Under the pieces are notes generated by a model that was not told the origin of the DNA, searched no databases, and was given only the letters and a program-made list of their open reading frames with translations. 64,000 bases of DNA from NCBI GenBank assembly GCA_030686995.1, contig CM060680.1:199503322-199567321 (forward strand). The letters are read 5' to 3'. Below are positions 1 through 11,392 of this stretch, one piece after another; within the stretch, counting starts at the first letter, position 1, and every line of letters begins with the position of its first letter. A program made the position numbers and the translations under genes. This DNA is from Artemisia argyi. Its lineage: Eukaryota > Streptophyta > Magnoliopsida > Asterales > Asteraceae.

Positions 1-154
1 TTTTCGAAAACCTTGTTTCTCGAAAATCTGACAAAGTTTCGCAAACCCTATTATCGCAATAACATGTTTCGCAATCTGAAGTTGTGCTAAGTTTCTCGAT
101 ACCTGGTTAATTCTACACTTTCTACAAGATCCATTTCTACACAAGTGTTCTAAG
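1..154 (+). other. Untranslated leader of copia A
   Basis: This stretch ahead of the gag ATG has no PBS and no LTR end, so those lie further left. It repeats short TTTCTCGAAA and TTTCGCAA-like words. No gene is seen. Confidence 0.6.
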
Positions 155-2545
155 ATGTCTCAACCACCTAATCACTACTTTCCTCATGTTCAGCAACATC
201 CACCTCAGCAACAACAACCTCAGCAGTATCAGCAACAACATTACCTTCCGCACCAAATGAATCAACAACCTTCTCAAAGACAAACATACAATCCACTACA
301 TCATTACCTAATGATGCAACAACAATCATATCAAGTGCCACAACAAACCACTCAGTTTTCCTCCAAACAACCTCACTGGTTTGATAGAATGTGTGAAGTT
401 ATTACAACTCAACAATCCCGACATGAGGCAGGATCACTTGAAACACCTCCAATGCTTACACCTGGGAACTATGTTCAATGGTCAAGTCGATTCTTACGAT
501 TTGTTGAGCTAAAGAAACCTCATGGGAAATTCTTGAAGCAAGTGATACTTGAAGGACCATTTGAGTGGCCAACTAGATTTGAAGCTGGTGATCCACATGC
601 TGATCCTCCACGTCCTCCTGGTGATAGACCCCTTCCAGAATCTGCACTCACTGAAGAACAGAAACTACATCGTGAAGCTGATCAGTATGCAATGGCTTAT
701 ATACTTCAAGGTATACCTAATCCGATCTATCGAAGTGTCGATGCTCAGAAAACAGCCAAAGCTATGTGGGAACACGTTCATCTCCTTATGGAAGGCACTC
801 AATTGAACAAAGATGACATGGAATCCAAGCTATACATGGAATACACTGACATCACAATTGAACCTGGAGAGTCACTTGAATCCTACTATCATCGTTTCAC
901 AAATGTGGTTAATGATCTGGAACGTCACAAAATCACAGTACCAAGGATCGCTGTGAACTCCAAATTTGTTGGTAGTCTTGGCCCTGATTGGCATAAATAT
1001 GTGACATTTGTTCGTCAAACAAAGAATTTGCATGATGCTCCATATGGTTTGTTGTATGATTTTCTGAAACACCATGAACCTGAAGTGGAAAAAGATCGAG
1101 CTCTACGAGGAGGATACACACCAACTTCTACACCAAATTCTTTGGCTCTCGTAGCTCAGTCTTCCTACGCTCCACCACCAATGTCTAATCATGCATATGT
1201 TCAAGAGCAGAACTACTTCAGTTATCCACAATCTTCCACCTCGAACCAAATGGTCCCTTATGATTCATCTCTACAGAATACTTCTACTCAACTTGTTCCG
1301 TTAAACAACAATGATTCTGTGTACTACTCCAACTCCAATGAGGATGACGATGATGACTTTAATACGTTGAATCAGGGACTTGCTCTTATTGCTCGTGCTT
1401 TCAGCAAATTCTCCAACAAAACAAACAACCGTCAACGGTCATCTTCGAATACAAGGAATCAAGCGGTTGTCCATGATGGAAGAGTGGAAATTCAGAATCG
1501 CAATTATGGTCGATTTGGTTCAGGAAATTCTTCCGGAAATTATGGGAATGATCAGAGGTTTAGTAACAATACGGGGTTCAAGAACAACTCCGGATCTTCT
1601 CAACAAAGGTCTGACTCAGTTGCAACAAGGAACTCCAACTCAGGGAATGCAGTTTGGTGCTACAATTGTAATGAGCAAGGTCATATAGCTACAGCATGTC
1701 CCAAACCGAGAACTCGCGGTAGTAAGTTTCACAAGCAGGCATTACTCATGGCTCTTCAAGATGAAAAAGACGGACATTTCCCTGAACAAGATAACAACTT
1801 CATGGCAAATGTGAACAATGATGATGACATGGAAGATCTGGAAGCTAATGCAGCTGTGATGCTTATGGCCAACATGCAGGAACTTAAGCTCAATGATTCA
1901 GGTCCAGTGTATGACACTGACGGCTTGTCTCAGGTACATGACCTCAATGAATGCTTTATTAATGAAATCGTCTCACCTTCTGCTTATGAATCAGATATGG
2001 CGCAAGTTGTTCCATCTAAATCATCTTCATCATCTCAAAAAGATGAACAAATAAGCACAGTTGTCATATTCGATGATGACACAGTTGTTTCATTTGATGA
2101 TCCTATTGAGAATGATGAACATGATAATTTAGAACAACATGAACCATCATTTGATCCAGACCCTGACCTAATATTGTTATCTAAACAACTGGATGCTCAA
2201 CAATTGCAAATAATAAAATGCAACGAAATAAATAAAGTTTTAAAAGAACAAAATGCGTCACTTGCAAGAGATATTGAATGTTATAAAATTCAACTTTCAA
2301 ATCAGGAAGAAAAGATTAAAAATGCAAAAAGTTTTGAAAATGCTTTTCAGGATTCTTACAATAAAGTACAAGATCTTCAACGCAAAATGCAAGATTTAAT
2401 TGAGTCAAACGGAAAGTTGATTTCAAAACTTGAAAGTGAAAAGTGTGAATTGAAAATGCAAGTTGAACGTCTTCAAACAGAACTTTCAAAAACAGAAACA
2501 AAATTGTCAAGTTGTCAAAAAGATTTTTGTGAACATAAAATATGA
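155..2545 (+). CDS. gag: Gag of copia A
   Basis: This 796-residue protein would form the nucleocapsid-like particle and bind the element RNA. Residues 1-80 are Gln/Pro-rich low complexity. Residues about 100-330 match the copia Gag (UBN2-type) core, with LYMEYTDITIEPGESLESYYHRF-like spacing of helices. One CCHC zinc knuckle (CYNCNEQGHIATAC) lies near residues 501-515. An acidic region and a long coiled coil (about 690-796) follow. The ATG at 155 is the first in a long open frame. A TGA at 2543-2545 ends it, but the same frame reopens at once and continues the coiled coil to 4606, so the stop probably truncates a longer Gag. Family and fold are known; the truncation is inferred from the frame continuity. 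Confidence 0.88.
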   Translation: MSQPPNHYFPHVQQHPPQQQQPQQYQQQHYLPHQMNQQPSQRQTYNPLHHYLMMQQQSYQVPQQTTQFSSKQPHWFDRMCEVITTQQSRHEAGSLETPPMLTPGNYVQWSSRFLRFVELKKPHGKFLKQVILEGPFEWPTRFEAGDPHADPPRPPGDRPLPESALTEEQKLHREADQYAMAYILQGIPNPIYRSVDAQKTAKAMWEHVHLLMEGTQLNKDDMESKLYMEYTDITIEPGESLESYYHRFTNVVNDLERHKITVPRIAVNSKFVGSLGPDWHKYVTFVRQTKNLHDAPYGLLYDFLKHHEPEVEKDRALRGGYTPTSTPNSLALVAQSSYAPPPMSNHAYVQEQNYFSYPQSSTSNQMVPYDSSLQNTSTQLVPLNNNDSVYYSNSNEDDDDDFNTLNQGLALIARAFSKFSNKTNNRQRSSSNTRNQAVVHDGRVEIQNRNYGRFGSGNSSGNYGNDQRFSNNTGFKNNSGSSQQRSDSVATRNSNSGNAVWCYNCNEQGHIATACPKPRTRGSKFHKQALLMALQDEKDGHFPEQDNNFMANVNNDDDMEDLEANAAVMLMANMQELKLNDSGPVYDTDGLSQVHDLNECFINEIVSPSAYESDMAQVVPSKSSSSSQKDEQISTVVIFDDDTVVSFDDPIENDEHDNLEQHEPSFDPDPDLILLSKQLDAQQLQIIKCNEINKVLKEQNASLARDIECYKIQLSNQEEKIKNAKSFENAFQDSYNKVQDLQRKMQDLIESNGKLISKLESEKCELKMQVERLQTELSKTETKLSSCQKDFCEHKI

Positions 2546-2560
2546 AAAAGAAAGTATATA

Positions 2561-4606
2561 GATGACTTACTCGGTGATATTGTTGATCTTGAAAAACAAC
2601 TCAAAGAATTTCGTAACATTGTTTACAAACACGGGAACTCTGTCACAACAATTCAGAAATTTACTTTAAAACCGAGACCCGGTACAGGATTTGCACTTGG
2701 CGATTACAATTCAATGTTTCTTCACACAGCATTCAAAGAAATTCCTAAAATTTACAGTATGGATTATTTGCTTGATGATACAATTGTGCGTGCTGTTGTT
2801 TTTGATACTGAGGAAGAAGAAGAACTTGAAGATGAGAGTCGGTCAAAAATGAGTAATGTTAAATATTGGACACCATATGACTATTCAAAAGCTCCAATTA
2901 AATTTGTTACTCAAAAAGACTTACCTGAGAAATCATGGTTTATCGAAGAGTCATATGTTTCATCTTCTAATGCAGCCCCTGTCCAAACTGTAGCACAAAT
3001 AAATGGTCCTTTACCATCATCCGGTGAACTTTCACCCTTACCAAAAAATGTTCGTGTCTTTAATTATTTCAAAACCTTTATGGAAGACATCGAAATTTTG
3101 GAGGAAACAATTGAACGTAATTCTGAAATAAAAATTGAAACTTTTCAATCCGCTTACGAGCGAGAAAAGAGAGATATTTTTCAAAAACAAATGAAGCCAA
3201 TTGTTCAACACCTCCGTCTATGTGCTACACGTTGGGATCAGGAACTTCAAAAGGAGGTCAAACATATGATAAACGTTTTCAATGAAACTGAAAAAGAAAT
3301 TTTGGTTCAAAAGCAAAGAACTAGAGTTTTCAAAAATGATGCTGATCGACTCTTGGAACAAGTTCTCAATGCTGATATTTTGTCTGTTATCATGAATGAT
3401 CTCTATAAATCTTGTACTTCTATGCTTATGGATGATCTTGGTGTTGATAATAATTTGTTGAATGAGGAAATTGAGACACTTAAACAGGAAAATGATAAGT
3501 TGAGGAAAAAGAATGATGATGTGACAAAACAGTTTTCAAAAGAAAATTTTCAACTCAAACAAAAGCTTGATTGGTGTCAAGCTCAGAGTCTTAATAAGGA
3601 ATTGAAACTTCAAAGTCAAAATGTTTCTAACTCTTGTCAGCTTTGCAAAAACATTGAGTCTTTCAAAAGTTTGTGTCTCAAATATGAAAAAGAAATTGCG
3701 GACTTAAAAATTGAAAACGCCGAATGGCAACAAAACCGCGATGACATCAAATATTGCAATGGTTTACTCGAGTCTGAAATTCAGGATAAAAATCACATCA
3801 TCATCGATTTAAAAGAGAAAGTTAGGCTACTTCAAAAAGGAAAGCTGGTTGACACCACGGTGATAGCACCAGGAATGTATAAATTAGACAAAACGGAAAA
3901 AGGAAAGGTTGTTCTTAATACTAATGTTGATACCTCCACTTCTACAGGACTAGTCTCCACTACTAGCGTTAGCAGACCCAAGCGGAAAAGTAAAAAGAAG
4001 AATAGGATCTTGCAACGTAAGAGAGGACACCTAGACGCTCAAGAAGTAGAAGACCAACTTAGGAATTTGAATAAAACTCATGTTGCATCAGATTTAGATT
4101 CTAATCTGGCAAATTGTAATCAAAATCTAAATGTAACGAATGATGAACCTTTGAATGTTTTGAATATTAATGCATCTTGTGTGTTTTGTCGTAAAAGCGT
4201 ATCATCTGGTGATCATACAAAATGCTTAGCTAATTCTCTTCTAAATCGTCATAAGAAACGTAGGACAAGCATTCCTTCTAGGCCCACTATTGCCTCTATG
4301 TCTAACTTAGGAAAGCCGTCTTCTACGGTTTCTAATGAAGCTGAAGTTACCCCCATAGGTGCAAAGAACAAATCTAGGAATGAGCCAACGACTAGTGCAT
4401 TTAACATTAAGAAAGCACAAACTAGTTGGAATTGGCAACGTTGGTTACAACACAAACCAGACTTTAAATGGATTCCTAAATTGTTGAATAAATGTGTTTC
4501 TAACCAACAGGAACCCGCACTGTCTTTGGGTTCCACCCTTACTTCTGTTCCATCTGTGTCCTCTTCTTGTGATGCAGGTGGTACAGATCATTCTCTGGAT
4601 TGTTGA
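2561..4606 (+). pseudogene. Gag C-terminal / linker region of copia A
   Basis: The region is in the same frame as the upstream gag but separated from it by TGA; the longest ATG-started part is 2714-4606 (630 codons). It is Lys/Glu/Asn-rich and strongly helical, with heptad-like coiled coils around codons 120-210 and 240-370 of that part. Two Cys clusters are visible: CQLC and later CVFCRKSVSSGDHTKC, which resembles a second zinc-binding motif. The last codons run into the protease active site, but in the wrong frame: the DSG motif lies one frame away, so a frameshift near 4590-4600 separates this part from pol. In related copia elements this linker joins Gag to protease. Confidence 0.75.
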
Positions 4607-7600
4607 TAGCGGATGCACCCGACATATGACAGGCAATCTCAAACTGTTGAAAAACTTTGTCTCAAAGTTCATTGGTACTGCCAGATTCGGGAATGATCAT
4701 TACGCTTTAATCATGGGATATGGTGACTTTGTAAGTGGGAACATCGAAATAAGCCGTGTTTATTATGTGGAAGGCCTTGGACACAACCTTTTCTCTGTTG
4801 GTCAATTCTGTGATGGGGATCTAGAAGTTGCATTTCGTGAGAAAACTTGCTTTGTTCGTGACTTACAAGGAAACGATCTTATGTCTGGCTCACGCGGCTC
4901 CAAACTTTACACAATCTCAATGTCAGATATGATTCCAACATCTCCGATATGTCTTCTCTCCAAAGCTGAATCGACTAAATCTTGGTTATGGCACAAACGT
5001 CTCTCACACTTGAATTTCAGAACCATGACTGACCTTGCTCGTTATAAACTTGTTGATGGATTTCCAAGATTCCGTTTCACCAAAGATCACTTATGTCCAG
5101 CCTGTGAACAAGGCAAAAGTACACGTGCTCATTTTCCTTCTAAACCTGAACAAAGTACGAATCATGTCTTACAACTGCTTCATATGGATTTATGTGGACC
5201 GATGCGCGTTCAAAGCATCAACGGTAAACGCTACATACTCGTAATTGTTGATGACTTCTCAAGATGGACTTGGGTTTATTTCTTACGAAGTAAAGATCAG
5301 GCTCCTTCAATGATCATCACCTTTCTCACTAAAATTCAAGTTCAGTTACGCAACACAGTACGAATCGTCAGAACTGACAATGGCACTGAATTCAAAAATC
5401 AGACACTTAGGTCTTATTATGAGAAAGTGGGAATTGAACATCAGACATCTATTCCTAGAAGCCCAGAACAGAATGGTGTGGTTGAAAGACGCAACAGGAC
5501 GTTAGTGGAAGCTGCTAGAACTATGTTGATTAATGCTCAATTACCAGATTACTTGTGGGCAGAAGCTATTTCTACAGCATGTTATACTCAAAACCGTTGC
5601 ATGATCACAAAACGCCATCGCAAAACACCATATCAAATTGTTCACAAAAGGAAACCGAACATCGATTACTTTCATGTATTTGGAGCACTTTGCTATCCGA
5701 AAAATGATCGTGATGATTTAGGTAAACTCAAAGCTAAGGCTGACATCGGTGTGTTCGTTGGATATTGTGAAAATTCCAAAGGTTTTCGGATATGGAATCG
5801 TCGAACAAGAGAAATTCAAGAAACAATTCACGCTAATTTTGATGAACTCACTCAAATGGCTTCTGAGCAACACAGCTTAGGACCCGAATTCAACCGTCTT
5901 AACTCTCCGGAAACTTCAGCTGAACCTTTGCCACTTAACTGCAAAGAACTATAAACCCTGTTTGCTCCACTATTTGATGACACAATTGAATACCGTCCTA
6001 CTGAGGTCTCACCTAATTCCGCTGCTCAACCTGATAACATTCCAGTACCAGACTCACCTCAACAAACTACTACAAGTGTTGAGAGAGACGGTCCTCCAAT
6101 TGTATCACCATCTACAGCAGAACAAACTGGTTCTACTTCCCGCCATCCAGCTGAAGATCCAACACCACAATCAGTTCCACAATCCGCAGAGCATGATCCT
6201 GATGCGTTCTTTAATCCGTTTGCACCAGCTACTACAGTTCCTGATATAGCTGAGTCGTCAACACGCAACTTGGATCCTGCCAACATGCGAGATACATATC
6301 AACTACACCCTTCAACACATAAATGGACTCGTGACCATCCACTAGTTCATATCATTGGCCATCCAGATGCACCTGTTATGACAAGACAACGACTTCACAC
6401 AGATGGAGAAACTTGTATCTATGCACTCACAGTTTGTCACGAAGAACCTAAGAACATCAAAGAAGCAATGACCTATGACAACTGGATTGAATCTATGCAA
6501 GAGGAATTTCAACAGTTCATATGATTAGAAGTCTGGGAATTGGTTGAAAGACCTGACGGAGTATTTGTCATCGGGTTAAAATGGATCTGGAAGAATAAGC
6601 TTGATGCAGAAGGGACAGTCATCCGCAACAAATCACGTCTGGTAGCGAAAGGATACTCCCAACTTGAAGGTCTTGACTTTGCAGAATCCTTTGCTCCAGT
6701 GGCAAGACATGAAGCTGTTCGGATCTTTTTGGCTTATGCTGCACATAGGAATATGGTGGTTTACCAAATGGATGTGAAAACAGGATTTCTGAATGGAGAA
6801 CTCCGTGAAGAAGTTTATGTCAGCCAACCTGAAGGCTTCGTTGATCCTGAGCGTCCTAATCACGTCTACCGACTCAAAAAGGCTCTCTACGGACTCAAGC
6901 AGGCCCCACGGGCGTGGTATGACAAACTGTCCACTTTCTTACTGGCCAGTAAATTTTCTAAAGGATCGGTGGATCCCACACTATTTACAAAAACCTACGG
7001 GGAGGACTTACTCGTTGTTCAAATATATGTCGACGACATCATTTTTGCCTCAACAAAACGAAGTTATTCTAATGATTTTGCAAAATTAATGAAAGATAAT
7101 TTTGAAATGTCCATGATGGGTGAACTTTCGTTCTTTTTAGGACTACAAGTTCATCAATCACCCCGTGGAATTTTTATAAATCAGTCCAAATATGCTCTTG
7201 AAATTTTAAAGAAACATGGAATGATGTCTTGTGATACTTATAATACACCAATGGGCTATACCACAAAACTAGATGCTGATTTACATGGGACTCCCGTTGA
7301 CCCTACCAAATACCGTAGTATGATTGGGTCCCTCATGTATCTCACAGCTAGTAGACCTGATATAGTTTTTGCTGTCTACATGTGCTCTCGCTATCAGTCC
7401 AGACCAACTGAAAAACACCTCAGTGAGGTCAAGAGAATCCTTCGATACATAAAGGGAACCATTAACTTGGGGATCTGGTATCCGAAGGATTCTGGTTTTG
7501 AACTAATTGCTTTTTCAGATGCTGATCATGCAGGATGTTTAGACACACGCAAAAGTACATCTGGTGGATTACAGTTTCTCGGAGACAAACTTGTGTCATG

Positions 7601-7889
7601 GCAATCTAAGAAACAGGACTGCACGTCACTGTCATCTACAGAATCTGAATACGTAGCCATGTCTGCTTGTTGTGCTCAAGTCATCTGGTTGAGATCACAA
7701 CTTAAAGATTATGGCTACCTATTCAACAAGATTCCTATTTACTGTGATTCAAAAAGTGCAATTGCTATCTCCTGCAACACTGTACATCATTGCAAATCCA
7801 AACACATCGATCTCCGTTATCATTTCATCAAAGAGCATGTGGAAAGGGGTACCGTTGAACTTTATTTTGCTGGAACTTTATTTTGTTGA
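4590..7889 (+). pseudogene. pol: Pol of copia A (protease, integrase, RT, RNase H)
   Basis: The aspartic protease motif VDSGCTRHMTG lies near 4604-4636. The GAG-pre-integrase H2C2 region (WLWHKRLSHLNF ... CPACEQGK) and integrase core follow (DLCGPM, VRTDNGTEFKN, PEQNGVVERRNR: the D,D,E residues are present). The RT begins near 6540 with the usual copia blocks ([34 protein letters not shown]) and an intact YVDD near 7030. RNase H ([27 protein letters not shown]) runs to about 7860. One frame is used throughout but is broken by TAA at 5952 and TGA at 6522. The last 30-40 residues normal for copia RNase H are missing where the sequence joins ORF3. It would have copied and integrated the element; this copy is dead. 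Confidence 0.93.
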
Positions 7890-10800
7890 ACTTTATTCAG
7901 ACCGAACGTGTGAAGACTATGATACCATTCACAAGATTCACCAAGCTTCTAATAGAACATCTCTGCAAAAGTTCTCCAGAATTCATCAAGAGGATGGCTG
8001 ATCCTAATGAGCCGAAGCACCTCTTTGAGGACGACTTCACCATCTCATTCATCAAATCGACCACTTCCTCAACCAAGATCAAAGGAATGAGGATTCCCGA
8101 ATACCTTCTGAATGACAGTATTAAGAAAAGGGCGAACTTCAAGTTGTATGATCTGGCTTACAAAGGGGAACAGGAAGAAGCCACAATAAAGACTCGAAGC
8201 AAAGGAGGGGTAAAGTCTGGAAGTACTACAAGCACCACTGGATCACCTCATACTAGATCTAAGGCTGCTCCAATGTCAAAACCCAAGACTTCAACCACAC
8301 CTAAACCTACATCCAAACCCAAACCTGCTACCAAGCCAAAGAAGAAAGTAACTCCAGAGTACATTCTTCGTGATGAACCTACACCTCCACCGTCTGACAC
8401 CGAATCCGAGTTCTATACCGAATCTGAAGAAGAAGAACCAGACTATGAAATGAGATACAGAGCACCTGAAGAAGTATTTCCTGCAACAGAGATCGCAATA
8501 CAAGAAAGTCTTGAAACCTATGAAGAAGAGACAAGGAAGAGAAAAGGAGTCACTATCAATGAACCTCAGGATGATGAAGACGAACCAATCGTTGAACCAT
8601 TGGTCGATAAACGCAAACTCAAAAGTATAGTTGTCGACACTAGAGCTGAAGAAAAGCGGCTTAGGAAAGAACAGAGGAAAGCAACTCTCAAAAGCCGACT
8701 CATGTCTCAAACTCCACCACCTATCGATCAGTCAGAACATGAAGGAGCTACTAGCAGCATGAATCCTCCCGTTGTGTCCACAACATTAGAATCAGCCTCA
8801 CAGCCAGATAACACAGTTAAAGACACTGATAAAACTGGAGATGTCAATATGATAGAGACTGCTAACGTAGAGGAGAATGTTGGCGGCCAAGAGCAATTTG
8901 TTACGGATCAGGAACACGAATACCTTATTACTCCAGAGTTTCTTGCACGAGAAGCAGAGGAAGCAGAAGAACGTCGTAGAAAAGAAAATGAAGAGAAGAA
9001 CCAGTTCGACACCAACATATTTCTTAAGTCATCTTCTCAGCAGACTACCTCAGCACAACCTCCACCTCCTCAAGACTCTCCACCAAAGGATCCGACTCCT
9101 CCCGCTTCTTCTTCAAACTCTCACAATGAGTCATCGTCCGAATCATCACCTGAGCACTCATCCCCCACACCTTCTGAAACCGCATCTAAATAGCATTCGA
9201 TCAATGAACTAAAACAACCAGTTGATCTTCAGGAGCAAGTGAACAAACTCACCAACATGGTTACCAATCTTACCAAACAAGTTGAGGACTTCCAGGAGTC
9301 AAAGCAGCTGATCGACAAGTTCTTGAACTCTGATTACGAAGGATTTATCAGAACTGCAACACATGATTTTCTCACTGAAAATCTGGTTGATATGATCACT
9401 CCTACAGTAGCAAACCTTCTTGAACCAATCAATGACAACTTGGATCACAGAATCAGAAGTGTTACAAGGAAAATGTTGTCCACTACACCATTCACTCTTC
9501 ACACCGCAAAACCTTCTACTGTGGCTCCAACCGTCCCTGAATTGTCCTTCAATGACATGCTTACCAAACTCTTTGACAACATTGCCTCCAAAACCACACA
9601 GACTGCAGAAGAAAAAGCACTGTATGATGCTATGGTGGCTTACATATCAAAGGAGTCATGCAAAGAGGCTGCTGGAACCCGAAAACGGACAAGAAAAGAT
9701 GACGATCCTGACCCAAACTCCAAAGGCAAGAAACCTAAGTCTGGAACAGGTCCCTCATCCTCTCTACAACCACAAAAGGACTCAACTCCTCCTGGAAATC
9801 AACAACAACCCTCAACTACTGGTAAAGGTCACACTGAAGATGAAGAAATTTTCATGGAACACACTGATGACTTCCAGGATCAACTTGACACCGATTACCG
9901 TGCTCCACCCACTCATGATTCTCATGCTGGACCATCGTCACCGTCCAAAACTAAAGACAAAGATGCTACATCTAAGTCTACGAAACCCAAGAAGAAAAAA
10001 TGTCATACATGGCTCGACAATGACGATACTCCTCTTAATGACTGGTTGACAGACATGGTTCAGGCACAACCTCCTCTAGAAGATGAAGAACCCCTTCCAG
10101 GCAATACTCTACAGTTCACCCAAGTTATCATGAAGGATCTTCAGATCAACAAACTTACAAAGACGGAGCTAAGAAGAATCAATAAGGACGCACAAGAGTT
10201 TCTCAGGAAAAGATCTGGAAACAAAGTTGAATACGAATTTCATTTGCAGAATATAGCCAGTGCAATGTCTGCCGAATTTGACTGGCTAAATCCTGAAATG
10301 AATATCGATTTCAGTTCCAAGAACCATGAAAAACCTTACTTCACTGACTGGACAAAACCATTACCTTTGACAGGATTTCCAGATAAGCCCAAGTTACCCT
10401 ACAGCTATTTTTTCAACAAAGATCTTCAAAATATCAAACTCACCCAAGTGAATACCAAAAAGAAATATGCTTCATCACTCACAATCTCCGTACCAGCCGC
10501 CAGATACGAAATTCCTGCCATCGAAGAAACAACTCGTGTTTTCAGCAACTCCATCGTAGCTTACGACAGAGATGCCCTACACGGCATTCAACACTGGCCA
10601 GAACGTCGTCGTCTCGGTTATACTAGCAGATTGGGAGAGAAATCTTTGGAAAATATGAAGCATAAATCTAAGATCATCGCCATCTTGGAGATCCACGAGT
10701 CGCAACGTTTTAACTACAAATTCATGCATGAAATTGGTGTTAAACGACAAGATGAAAAGAAGTACAAGTTCCCTGAAGCAGACTTTCCTGACCTTAATCT

Positions 10801-11392
10801 GAATGATATCGAAGATATGTATCTCAAAAAGGTCAAAGGAAGAATGCGGGGTTTCGACAGAGATGTCCAGTACAACTTTATGGCATCACTACTTCTCTAC
10901 ATCCGACGACTAATAGTTCAAGAAAGGGTGGAAGATGTTCAACTGGGTGTGGAAAGTTATCAACAGAAGATAAATTTGACAAAGCCGCAATTTACGTTTG
11001 ATGGAATTTATCAAACGTCACAGTTTTCTCTCAACCAAGATCCTTTTGGTTTCACCTACATCAACAGCAAACAGCTACAAAGTTTCATGAGATTCGATGA
11101 GGTGCACAAATTCTGTGATGTTACACTCAAATCTGTTCGTGATGGGCTGGTCAAAAGGTTGAATGATGATCGACGAAAGATAGCTAAGGGGGAACAACCG
11201 AGATGGAAATCCAGCACGAGAAGACAAGTTCGTAATTTTGTCTTAAAGATTGAGGAAAGGTTATTTCGATGGGAACAGATCAGACGACTGGAATGCTACA
11301 TCGGCGTCAGACCATCGTTTCCTGTCAGAAACTTCGAAAGACCTGAACCCAAGTTCACTGACTTTGATGCTCCACTTCCTGACGAAGAGTAA
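7883..11392 (+). pseudogene. Third ORF (ORF3) of copia A, function unknown
   Basis: Two open stretches, 7883-9193 and 9239-11392, share one frame and are separated by a single TAG (9191-9193), so they were one ORF of about 1170 codons. From N to C: a short globular start (TRFTKLLIEHL, FIKRMADPNEP); a long Lys/Pro/Glu/Ser-rich disordered part with about five acidic clusters; a short coiled coil near 9240-9310; another KKPKSG/DKDATSKSTKPKKKK basic region; and a globular C-terminus with DWLNPEMN, EADFPDLNLNDIEDMYL and ERVEDVQLGVESYQ. The last blocks resemble, from memory, a conserved ORF behind pol in Asteraceae copia elements. No enzyme motif or membrane segment is visible. The start appears deleted, fused to the end of pol. 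It resembles neither a retroviral envelope nor a capsid that I know. Confidence 0.7.

Noticed and set aside
8291..8710. 139-codon minus-strand frame rich in Phe/Trp/Cys
   Set aside because: Antisense shadow of the Lys/Pro/Glu-rich ORF3 of copia A.
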